The position numbers and the translations under genes were made by a program. DNA of 64,000 nt from positions 62,001-126,000 of the forward strand of contig WNNJ02003430.1 in assembly GCA_012934845.2 (NCBI GenBank), read 5' to 3'. This document shows positions 1 to 9,949 of the stretch, piece by piece (the stretch's first letter is position 1; the number at the start of each line of letters is the position of its first letter). The DNA comes from Pomphorhynchus laevis (taxonomy: Eukaryota > Acanthocephala > Palaeacanthocephala > Echinorhynchida > Pomphorhynchidae). The notes below the pieces were generated by a model. That model was given only the letters and a program-made list of their open reading frames with translations. It was not told the origin of the DNA and made no database searches.

Positions 1-662
1 TAAAAGAGCTCAGGGATACGAACAGACGAGATACAATAAGTTTGTGGAAGGACGATGATCGAATCGATTAGAGAAACAGTTTTTGAAATTAGGTAATCGG
101 AGAATTGAGAAGGATCAAGAGTGGAGGTGACAGAGGAACGAGAAAGTAGAGAATTAAGAGTTTTCCATTTAGTTCGAGGGTCATAAGCGGAAGCCAGTTT
201 GCTTCGCCAAAAACTATGTGCTTTAGAACGCAGAAGTTGCCTGTTCGAACGACGAAGAGCAAAAAATTGGTTACGATAAAAGGATGAATCAAATTCTGAA
301 GATAGTCTGAGATAACGATGATAAGTTCTGAAAGAACGACGCAGGAGGCGTTTTGAAGTCACAGACTCAGAGTCGAACCATGTTGCAAGATTTTGCCGTG
401 ATTGAACAAAAGTTTTAAGAGGAAGAATTTCATCGAGGATAGAGCAAAATACATTGTCAAAGAGGGTACATAAGTAATTAGGGGATTTGTAGATAGAAGA
501 AGGATACATTAGCGGAGAGCGGTTAATATGAGAGCGAAGAAGGGAAAAGTCGAGGAATTTCCTAGAACGACACGAGATAATTTTCGCAGGAACATTGATT
601 TTTAACAAAGGGAGAGAACATGTAACAAGGAAGTGGTCGGATAGAGCAGCATCAGATATGCA
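1..662 (-). mobile_element. LINE fragment: end of APE endonuclease and linker before the RT
   Basis: Read on the minus strand from about 660 down to the window edge, one frame gives a SDHFLV motif, the SDH signature that closes an apurinic-type endonuclease of CR1/L2/Jockey-like LINEs. It is followed by an Arg/Ser/Tyr-rich linker (RRSFRTYHRYLR, KAHSFWRSKLASAYDPRTKW) like the stretch between endonuclease and reverse transcriptase. The RT would lie to the left of the window. The frame is open over most of the 660 bp, so the copy is not very old. It may be the same family as the LINE at 6838-8760, which has a comparable linker, but the two do not overlap enough to prove it. Confidence 0.7.
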
Positions 663-965
663 CAATGAAGAAGTTCTATATACATATCTTTATTAATTTG
701 ATCTTTCCTTTTATAATTGTTTGTTATTTTAAATTTCTCTCTAATTTTATCTAATATATAAATTTTCCAAATTTTTATCATAGATGCATTTAAGCTTTCG
801 CTATTAATGGGCTTACCAAAGTAAGAATTAAGGTCATTATATGACGATTAATGAATTTTATTTTTATTGATATTATTTAATCTATATTTATACCATTTGC
901 TAGCAGTTTTCTTAATTCACCATTTTCAATTCATTTCAAAACTTCAAAATCGTTTAAGTGCAAGC
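663..965 (-). mobile_element. Penelope-like element, type 2, 3' scrap
   Basis: An AT-rich stretch repeated at 4083-4340 and 8765-8945. The minus strand keeps scraps of a shared protein tail (KYRLNN, YNDL, AYFDKL-like words) that also follows the GIY-YIG domain of the copy at 11991-13150. It is a broken fossil assigned by internal repetition. Confidence 0.5.
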
Positions 966-1537
966 GATATCAGTAGCAAAGCGCCGTGTTTTCAAAAACT
1001 CTTTTAAATGAAATTATATATTCACTTTGTTTGTATGGCTTGTTTCATTTTTTCATTTACCTATATTTTATTATATTATAATATATTTTAACTTTGTATT
1101 TTTATTATGGACATTAAAGGCAAGTATGAAAGGCAAGTTTTATGAAACATAAAAGGTAAGTATTCGTGGAAACTAAATATAAAGTTTTTAAACAGTTGAT
1201 AATGATCTATTATTAATAAATAATTATTGGAGCTGGATCAAAGAAAAGAGAAATTTTGATATTTTGCTTCTGTTATAATCTTCAGAAATTTACAGTTTTT
1301 TAAAATGTACATGCTTATATAAAAAAGTTCAAAACGATCGCCGCCATTTGCTTTGGGCAGGTGCTGCTGTTATTAGCGATAACCAGCTGCTTTCACTGTT
1401 GTTTGAATTTTTGATACGATTTCGGCAACTTTTGAAGCTACAAAATCGCAATAAAAAGGATGATTCAAAATAGTTTAGAAATAAAACAAAAATAATAACC
1501 ATAATATTTTCATTCAAAATAAATAATTTAAAAAAAT
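966..1537. other. AT-rich intergenic stretch, no gene seen
   Basis: No coding frame, RNA gene or clear repeat boundary was found. A minus-strand ORF of 62 codons (1329-1517) has no recognisable domain and is no longer than chance allows at this base composition. Confidence 0.6.
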
Positions 1538-1972
1538 TAGAAAATATAAAAATAATAATTAAAAGTACTAGAAAAATTAAATAAAGTATAAAAATAAAAA
1601 TAGAAAAGATTATTTAAGCAAACGAATCGTTTATAACATCTTTACAAAATATTAAAGGTTACGTCAGGTTTATTATTCGGCATAATAAAATTGAAGTTTT
1701 TATGATTTTCTAAAACAACAGTATTATTATAGTCAATATTGTGATAAAAAATAATAATTAAAATTACTTGAAAAATTAAGTATAAAAATAAAATAGAAAA
1801 GATTATCTAAGCACACATCTTTATTTACAACATCTTTTCATTTAACGTTACGTCAGGTTTATTATTCGGCATAATAATATTGAAGTTTTTATGTTCAGTT
1901 TTTATATTTTAACAATTGGCTTCATTTGCTAAAACAACCGTATTATTATAGTCAATATTGTGATCTAAATTT
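1538..1972. repeat. Direct tandem duplication, two units of about 210 bp
   Basis: Two diverged units lie head to tail (about 1538-1747 and 1748-1972). Both contain GTTACGTCAGGTTTATTATT, the run TTCGGCATAATAA, and TATTATTATAGTCAATATTGTGA. They lie just downstream, in its own orientation, of the Penelope-like element at 2040-3510. Tandem terminal repeats (pLTRs) are known for that group, so they may be its terminal repeats; that is inference. Confidence 0.6.
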
Positions 1973-2039
1973 AAACTATGGTCTACAATAGCGCTACTTA
2001 GGCCCTTTTTGAGTGTGTATTTGTGTTGTTTTAATCTAG

Positions 2040-3510
2040 TCTCTAATGGTTGTCCCGTTCCTTCTTCTTATTCTTTGCCCTTTTTTGCAGGCCAGGGTCG
2101 GCGGTATGGTTGGCGTGTTTGACCCACATATATTTTATCGCATTCTAAACAAGAAATTTTATAAACAACTCCATCATTATCATGTTTGAGTTTCTTTTTC
2201 AAAATGTTGTGTAACTTCGGTATTTTACTATTATACAAAACATTATTTAAAGTATTTAATGTTTTATTGTTTGAAACAAATCTTTCGAAATTAATATTCC
2301 AAAAATTATTTATAAATGGTAATCCTATGTATTTCTTCTCTCGTTCTGGGCCAAAAACAACTTGTTTATCCGTTTTGGTACTTTTGTAGAAAGCCTTTTT
2401 AATTGCCCATGATGGAAAACCGTTTTTATCTAATAGAATTCTAATTATCTTATTATTTGTTTCAAATTCATTTATATCGGAAACAAACATCTTACTTCTT
2501 AAAAACAAAGAATTGGCAGCATATATTTTCCATGATGTTTGGCATTGGTATTCCACGAAACAATATTTAAAATATTTTTATAATAAGCAGATGTTTTTAA
2601 AATATCATTTGATGTTCTACTAACGACGACATCTAAAAATGTTAATCTATAATCTAATTATAATTCTATAGTCAATTGAATATTTTCATCAAAACAATTT
2701 ATTACTCTTAATATGTCATGTACATCAATTGTGTTATCACAAATAACAAACGTAAATCGACATATCTAATCCATATAACAATTCCATCTATCTTAGTGAT
2801 ATTATTTAATTGCCAATTTCTCATATATAATTCACTAAGAAAGGGTGCTAGAGGATTTTCCATTGCGAGACCATCGTTTTGTTCATATACCTCTGCTAAA
2901 TTTAAAACTTGTTTTATTTGTGCATAAAACAAGCAATTCGGTGCACTCTTTAAAACAAAGTTTAAAGGAGTCATCCGAATTTTCCTCTGATAGTTTTGCA
3001 GCTAGCTCAATAGTTTTATTTATGGAGCACATTAGTGAACATCATAAAGATGTCAAAAACTAATTATCGTTTTACCCTTTGCATTACATTTACAAATCAT
3101 TTGAGAGAAACGAATTCCATCCTTAACATTGGAAAAATGAGATATATCTAATAATGATTTAATTTTTCTCGTAATTATTTTTGATATGGTATATGAATAT
3201 GTCATAGTATGATGCAATAATAGGTCTTGCACAATGATGCATTTTATGAATTTTTGGGAGTACATAGAACCAGATTTCGCATTTTTGATAAACAAGTTCT
3301 TAAAATGTTATTATCTATTTTATTATTTATATTCATCTTTTTCAAAAAATTATTAAATACTGTATGTATTTTTAATGTATCGTCTCTGTTTAATTTATTA
3401 AATTTTGAATTGTTAATAACATCCGTACCTAATTTTATATATTATACTTTATTCATTACAACAAAACAATTATTTTTATCAGATTTACAAATTACCAAGT
3501 CTTTGTGCTA
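2040..3510 (-). mobile_element. Penelope-like element, type 1 (RT plus GIY-YIG)
   Basis: Broken Penelope-like retroelement. In minus-strand order there is a reverse transcriptase region near 3295-2708 (block GLAMENPLAPFLSELYM, then a RYVD-type catalytic box). This is followed by the RT thumb/connector and the start of a GIY-YIG endonuclease near 2556-2068 (GVVYKISC..CDKIYVGQTRQ). The order RT then GIY-YIG is diagnostic of the group. Several breaks are present, and the far end of the nuclease domain is missing. It differs in sequence from the second Penelope-like type in this window (see 11991-13150), so two lineages coexist. Confidence 0.8.
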
Positions 3511-3728
3511 ATTTCGTTTTTAACAATTTTAATGTCTTTGTTTAATTCCTCTTGGTTTGAACCTTACTTTTAGAGTTTCAATATAATTTTAATATATTTG
3601 TTTAATAAAAAAAAACTATATAAACAATTACCTAAATATATAAGCTTAAACTTTTAGAAACTCTTAAAGTCAGGTTCGAACCAAGAGAAATTAAACAAAG
3701 ACATTAAAATTGTTAACAACGAAATTTA
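3505..3728. repeat. Inverted repeat at the 5' end of the type 1 Penelope-like element
   Basis: Arms at about 3508-3575 and 3656-3727 are near reverse complements (GTTTTTAACAATTTTAATGT against ACATTAAAATTGTTAACAAC, and CTCTTGGTTTGAACC against GGTTCGAACCAAGAG), with an AT-rich spacer of about 80 bp. The left arm is the 5' coding part of the neighbouring element, so the right arm looks like a second copy starting head to head. Confidence 0.75.
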
Positions 3729-4082
3729 GGGCCATAAATAATTTATTGGTAAAGAAAATAAATAGGTTGAATATTACACAACGAGGAGTCTTAAGACTGA
3801 AGTTGACTAAATTGGAACCAAATAATCTAAGTTCTTATATCAGTGAGAATTTAAATAATTAGGATATATTATTTTTTTAACAGTTTAAAAATATATTAAA
3901 TTAAAAAGTACGAATTTTCTATTTAAATTTTAATTTACAAGAGGCAAATAAAATATTTCGACTTAAAGTGTACATGGGATAAAAGCGCTTGAAAAACACT
4001 GATCTAGTATATAAGTTTCCCAGATGTTTATCTTTGATGTGTAGTTGTTATTATATAATTATGCTTTAATTTATTAAGTTCT
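3729..4082. other. AT-rich stretch, no gene seen
   Basis: Continues from the inverted arm and may be more of the head-to-head Penelope-like copy. No frame or domain could be supported. Confidence 0.4.
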
Positions 4083-4340
4083 GTATGCATATCTTTATTA
4101 ATTTTATCTTTTCTTTTATAATTGTTTGTTATTTTCATTTTCTCTCTAATTTTATCTAATATATAAGTTTCCTAAATGTTTATCTTTGATGTATTTAAGC
4201 TTTTACTATTATTCAGCTTATCAAAGTAAGCATTTAAGTCATTATAAAACGAATTGCAAATTTTAATTCTATTGTTATTATTATTTAATTTATATTGTAT
4301 GTTTTTAATGTAACTATTATTTTTACAAATATACACAAAT
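4083..4340 (-). mobile_element. Penelope-like element, type 2, 3' scrap
   Basis: Second copy of the sequence at 663-965 and 8765-8945, about 80% alike by eye over 200 bp. The minus frame contains IQYKLNNNNNRIK and NSFYNDLNAYFDKLNN. Broken fossil. Confidence 0.55.
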
Positions 4341-4343
4341 ATG

Positions 4344-4560
4344 GGTTCTCGCAAATAGGCCCATGAATATTTTTGTCATCAATTCAATCACGTTCCATTG
4401 CCGAGTAAACGCTATTTTCGCTAGACACCATCTTGTTTTTCGAAGACCTGGGGCTCCTCATGCATGCTGATGCATCACGTGCTATGGCAAAACCAATTCG
4501 CCTCTTCAAATGGCTGAGATTGTCTGAATGAGGCTGATGATTTTATCATTATTATTTAAT
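4344..4560 (-). mobile_element. REL-type retroelement, 3' end (copy G)
   Basis: On the minus strand a short frame reads LKRRIGFAIARDASACMRSP and ends at a stop. It matches the last residues of copy C (LRSGISVILAKMTSRCVRGA). It is followed by GGGCCTATTTGCGAGAACC (4344-4362), the 3'-terminal signature shared by this family. Only the tail of the last domain survives, a typical 5'-truncated insertion. Confidence 0.7.
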
Positions 4561-4570
4561 CTATATTTAT

Positions 4571-4731
4571 ACCTTTGATCTATATTTATACATTAACCAG
4601 ACCGTTGCTCATCGGGGTTACTAATAACCCTAATTTATCAGGCCACTTGATGCAAACAGCCGTCTCAATTCCAACGTGAACATTGCATTTTAAATATAAT
4701 TTACAAGGTAAGGGCCCATTTGAGGGTAACC
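4571..4731 (+). mobile_element. REL-type retroelement, terminal 3' UTR scrap
   Basis: Ends in GGGCCCATTTGAGGGTAACC (4712-4731), the family 3' signature, in plus orientation. No coding frame was recognised upstream, so this is probably a very short 5'-truncated insertion lying just before copy A. Confidence 0.5.
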
Positions 4732-4937
4732 AATTCTTTGTATGTTGGTAATAAAGTATCTTCGGTGAAAAAAGTTGTCTTGGTTATAATTCTTACATTT
4801 GAGATAAATAACATACAACCTTAAAAAAGTTTGTGAAATAATTAATATACAATAAGTTATTACGACCTTTTAATCCTGTCGACTTCTCGGATGGTAACGT
4901 GCAAGCAGGGAAACTAACTACTTACAAATCGTCGATA

Positions 4938-6707
4938 TTGTAATGCCAAGGGGAAAACTTCCTCAGAGGTGAAATGTTGTGGTTGCAACAAATGTTGTAA
5001 ATCTTGCAAGTGACGGAAGGCCGGCAAAAAATGTATTAACTGTGCGGCTGCTAATTGTTCAAATCATGAATTGGATAAATCGTCTAATTACCAAGGCGTG
5101 AGATGTGATTATAAGAATGCAGCTGACAGAGAAGTTCTAAATGAACAAATCAATATTGCCGACGATCATGATCCTAGAACTCTTGAATACGTTGAAGCGA
5201 TCGGAGAAGCAGCAACAGAGCATAGTATAAGTGCTAATAATCAACAACAAGAAAGATACATTGTCGATTTTGATATTGATGCGATATATCAAGAAGTTAT
5301 ACACTGGTATCCAAATCATTTTAAACTACCGGCGTGTAACACAAGCAAGGAATTTATTGACTTACTAGCAGATTGCTTTGAAACTTTCAACCGAACAACA
5401 TCTACCTCGGATAATTCTCTAAAACGAGCGACTGTATTATGTCAGTTAAAATTACAACGCATAAAGACTCGAAAGATAAGCTACATAAGGAAAACAATTG
5501 AAAGACGTATCAAATTATGGAAAGTGCAACAATTAGGAGATTTATTAAAGGAAGCACGGTACTTGCAAAAGATGAAACAAGATGATTTTCACTCTTGTGC
5601 TCAACGTCATGCTCCGATCGTCCGGAGGGTAATAAATTTTATCGGAAATGGACATGTAGCGAAAGCATCCAGAATGCTCAAGAATGATTCAGGCGGTGGA
5701 GTGATACCTTTAGAGGAAATAGTAAACAGCAAAACGGTATTGCAGCACTTGGAAGATATGCACCCAACAGCGTCTGAAGGTCTTACTAATTTAAAATTGA
5801 CTGATCCAATGGACAGATGTGCTAAACATCACTCAATAAGATTTTTCAGCATGGATCATGAACATATTATAAAAGCTGCAAGGCGAACACATGGTTCGGC
5901 AGGAACAAGATCTTAGAACAATATTGAGAAACGCAAGTGTCAAAGGAGCCTCGGTTTGGCTTACTTCACGAACCTATACGGATAACAGACTTCTGAACTC
6001 ACAAGAGTTTGAAGGTGCGATAGCAGTGCGATATGCATGGGAGCCTAAAACCCTAACTGGATTTTGCGCATGTGATATGGATTTAAATGTAACACATGCA
6101 TTGTCGTGTAAATGAGAAGGTCTCAATTACATTAGACACAATATAGTAGTCGATGAAATTAACAAATCGTTAAACGGAATCTGTAAACTGGTGACGAAGG
6201 ACCCTATATTACTGCCAGTTCCGCATTCTATAGATTTTGACAGATCGACTACTGCGAAAGATATAGAGCCAGAGCTGATATTTGTTGCAATGGGCTATAT
6301 GGGAATATCTGGGGGGCGGTCCTATATGGGCGTGTGTGTCTTCAACAATTTAGCACCTTCATATTCTTTATAGCGCATGACTGATCCATTTACATACCAT
6401 GAAAGTCGAAAAACGCAAAGTACACAGAAAGAATTACAAGAATTGAGCAAGCGGCATTCCACCCAATGATTTTCTCGACAGTTGGATGAATAGGTCCTGT
6501 AGCAAACTGTGATTAAGCGGATTGCCACTGGATTGGCAGAAAAAGACGTAGATAGGTATGATGACTGTATAAGGAGAATAAGAACAAACATTTCAATATA
6601 TATTGCGAAATCAGTGTCGATGACGTTAAGGAGGAAAAATTACAAAAGTTTTAATCACAACTGAGTAATAAGAACCTGACATTTATAAGATCCATTTGAG
6701 GGTGACC
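4938..6707 (+). mobile_element. REL-type non-LTR element, copy A, lacking the RT core
   Basis: Begins with a cysteine-rich segment near 4977-5065 (KCCGCNKCCKSC..GKKCINC....CSN) like that of copy C. A long open frame (5071-5916) then gives the N-terminal linker and ends in AARRTHGSAG, the residues that open the RT in copy C. The next sequence is already post-RT: ILRNASVKGASVWLTS, then the knuckle CACDMDLNVTHALSC (CXC-X7-H-X3-C). The whole catalytic RT has therefore been removed by an internal deletion near 5903, and the join shifts frame. The C-terminal nuclease-like part is degraded. The element ends at the signature GATCCATTTGAGGGTGACC (6689-6707). Both ends are kept, so it could have been mobilised only in trans. 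Confidence 0.8.
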
Positions 6708-6837
6708 ACTAATTTGTAAATAATATTTTGGATATTATTAACAAATTAGAAAAAATATTTATACCTTTTGGATAGCATTTTTCTTAATAATGAGATGTTA
6801 ATTAAGCGATAATAATTATCGCTTACGAGCATCAGAG

Positions 6838-8760
6838 ATGCTCGTAAACGATACTGTGAGCTCTTGAAACATAAATCACTTGCTTACTGGCGTGCAAAAA
6901 TTTAATCTCCTTCTCAACGTAATTTGTGTTCTTCTATTAAAAACTTACTTGGAGGTTTATTTCCGAAATCAACACTGTCTCCTTGCATTTAAGCTGAATA
7001 CCTTCGTGATAAGCTTACTGCAAACATTTCCACTCTTGATTCCTTTAATGACGACTTTTCTTCTGTCTTGAATCATCATTTGCTGGAACTTTCCTACTTT
7101 ACACTTATACATCCTCAGGAAATATTAACTCCACTAACGCGGTTACCAAACACGACATCTATCCGAGATATTATCCCAACTAATGTGTTGAAATCCTGCA
7201 TCCACACACTTCTACCTTATTTGTGTAATCTTTTCAATTCGTCAATTCGGTATTTGAAGTATCCTGATTCCTTTAAAGTCGTCATGATAGGGCCACTTGT
7301 GAAGCGATCATCTCTTGATCCCATGATTCCTTCTTCGTACAGACCAATTTCTAACCTACCGACAATCTCCAAACTTTTTGAACGTATAATCTTACATCAA
7401 ATAAGTGACTATCTGAAGGTAAATAACCTATTTCCTCTTCTCAATCTGCTTATCGTAAACATCATTCAACCCTCACTGCATGCCCTCTAATTTTTGACCA
7501 TTTACTTGTCGCCATTGATAAGAGTCGTATTGGTCTTATTATAGCGCTTGATTTAGCTTCAGCCTTTGATGTCTTTGACTATCAAATTCTCCTTGCATGT
7601 CTTCGTCACCGATACGGTTTCTCATCTAGTGTTATCAAATAGTTCCAATCATATCTATCTGGTAGATCTTTTAGTGTTGAATCTAATTCAAATTTCTCAT
7701 CTATTTATCAAATCACTCACGGCGTACCTCAGGGTTCTGTTCTTGGACCTCTACTATTCACACTTCTTGGCGACCTAGCATATATAGCCCCTCCTTATGG
7801 TTTTCATTTAATTCAATATGCAGACGACATCGTGCTGTATGCAGACTGTGATCCTTCTTCCGTTAATGGCCTTGCAGACATTGCTTCTGATTGTCTAAAT
7901 CATCTTTGTGGACATTTGGCGTCATTACGTTTAGTAATAAATACGAAGAAATCTACCCTTATGTGGATAACACCTCACTCTTTGTCTGATCCAAACATTT
8001 CAATCAAAATTTCTGACTATACTTTGCCGGTAGTCACTTCTATGACTATTCTTGGAATTTCATTTGATTCCCACTTGTCATTTCTTCTTTTCATCAGGCA
8101 CAAAGCTCAATGCTGTTTTCTTATCTTGAGGGACATTAGGCAAGTCAGACATCATCTCGATACTCTCACTACGGTGAAATTAGTGAATTATCTTCTGATT
8201 TCCAAACTTGATTATTCTGTCAGCCTTATTAATAATCCGAAATCATCGCTCAAATCTTTGCAAAGTATTCTAAATTCGGCAGTTAGAGTTATTTTTCGCT
8301 TAAGGAAATTCGATCACATATCGCGTTATTTTAATTCGCTGTCTTGGCTGTACATCACGAACCGCATAAGATTTAAACTAGCATGCTTTATGTGGAATAT
8401 CATAAATGCCAACGCCCCTTCACAGCTCATCTTACCTACATTATCCAGTAAATTCACAACTTCAATTTCGCTTCGCAGTCATTCTACAAGATCAAGATTA
8501 TATGTTCCACGTCATTTTTCGCTCACCGCACATCGATCATACTCGATCGCAGAGCCTAAATTGTGGAACAATCTTCTCTTAAATGTTACTGCATCATCTT
8601 CATATATACAATTTAAAAAATGTTTATTTACATTTCTACAAAATCCTAATTTATAATTTTTTTTGTCATTTTAGTGGGTTTGTAAGTGACTGATAGTCAC
8701 ATTTGCCACTTAAAAAACGTTTTCTTCTTAATTACATTATATTATTATACTATTAAAATG
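6838..8760 (+). mobile_element. CR1/L2-like LINE, 5'-truncated, with RT
   Basis: Plus-strand reverse transcriptase with the classic order of blocks: SSYRPISNLPTISKLFERII (near 7330), DLASAFDVFDY (near 7550), GVPQGSVLGPLLF (near 7725), QYADDIVLYAD (7818-7850), GISFDSHLSF, and the C-terminal segment ending SIAEPKLWNNLL (8545-8590). The open frame 7832-8656 covers the second half; a few frame breaks lie before it. The 5' part (endonuclease, ORF1) is missing, as usual after incomplete target-primed reverse transcription. The 3' UTR contains a small hairpin at 8681-8709 and an AT-rich tail. The domain order fits CR1/L2/Rex-type LINEs; the exact clade is uncertain. Confidence 0.88.
8681..8709 (+). 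other. LINE 3' UTR hairpin
   Basis: TGTAA, then a 6-bp stem GTGACT / AGTCAC with a 3-nt loop, then ATTTGCCAC. The same frame of bases with a different but fully paired stem occurs at 54309-54339, and a weaker version on the minus strand at 63706-63736. It is probably the RNA element recognised by the LINE reverse transcriptase. Confidence 0.65.
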
Positions 8761-8764
8761 TTAT

Positions 8765-8945
8765 TTGATCTTTCCTTTTATAATTGTTTGTTATTTTCAT
8801 TTTATTTTTAATTTTATCAAATATATAATCTTTCCAAATTTTTATCTTAGATATATTCGAGCTTTCACTATTAATCAGCTTACTAAAGTAATCATTTAAG
8901 AATTGTAAATTTTATTTTTATTGTTATTATTATTTAATCTAATAA
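8765..8945 (-). mobile_element. Penelope-like element, type 2, 3' scrap
   Basis: Third copy of the sequence at 663-965 and 4083-4340. Broken fossil that abuts the LINE tail on its left and a REL-type 3' scrap on its right. Confidence 0.5.
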
Positions 8946-9037
8946 TTGAGAACGGTACCGAGAGCGAACTCGGGATTTCAAATCAGGGACATTGAACAAT
9001 AAATAAAATTTATATTGAGGCCCATTTGAGGGAACCC
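8946..9037 (+). mobile_element. REL-type retroelement, terminal 3' scrap
   Basis: A very short piece ending in GGCCCATTTGAGGGAACCC (9019-9037), the family 3' signature, followed by a TA-rich tail. Confidence 0.55.
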
Positions 9038-9087
9038 AAATTGTATTGTTGTTGGTGTAATAAAAAAGTTTTGTTTTCAAAAAAGGT

Positions 9088-9930
9088 AGACTTGGAGAAG
9101 TTTACGAAGATTGACGGATTTTCTCCAGTTTAATTTTCAATTTTTGTTTGTTATAATAGATACAATTTATTAAAAAATTAAATATTAGTAAAAAATAAAA
9201 ATTATTTAATCTATATTTATACACTTTTGATTGCATTTTCCTTAATTCACCATTTTCAATTAATTCTATCAAGATTATGAGTGCATAATATTTAAAATAT
9301 GATCCTATTATTTCTTTACTTTTAATATTATTGAAAAGTTAACCTGTATTTATGTTATCTATACATTTATTAATGAATTTAATGCTCAGTGTATATTTTT
9401 ATTGTTATTATTAACATTTATTGTCCGATTATATAGTATTTTATATTATAACAACTGTCTATTATACAACTTAACCTGTCATAATCGTTATTTAATCTTT
9501 GATTTATTGAACAAATAATATCTTTAGAAAAACTTTCTTTTATTTACATAAAGATCTTTTAGTTTATTATCTCTTAAACGTTTTTTCAATATTTCTTATT
9601 GTTCATATATACATATATCTTTAATATTTTTTAATTTTACTTTTATTTTTTCGTTTATCGCCCTGACCTCGTAGCTTGCGGTTGCTTTGAAATTAAAATA
9701 TAGCTTTTTTAGTATATTACTTTTGCCAATTCTTTGTACCACGTCTTTTAATCCTATTGGGTACATGGAATTGACTGTTTTAATCCAAAAATCCAAAAAT
9801 CCGAAAATATTCTCGCTCTAATAGTTTTTATTTAATATTGCCTTATTTTATTCAATAATATGTTCTAAAATAAATAATTTAATATCCTAAATCATGTCAT
9901 GTTAATATCATATGCTTATGAAATATAGTT
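9088..9930 (-). mobile_element. Penelope-like element, type 2 (left copy, 3' part)
   Basis: The minus frame has DFWIKTVNSMYPIGLKDVVQ, matching DFWIKTLNSMYPLGLNDVVQ in the better copy at 11991-13150, which is the C-terminal end of a GIY-YIG domain. Its 3' border carries the hairpin-forming sequence near 9094-9127 (GGAGAA / TTCTCC), shared with 11997-12028. Broken fossil, cut off at about 9930 where copy B begins. Confidence 0.75.
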
Positions 9931-9949
9931 TGATTATTATGCTAATCAA

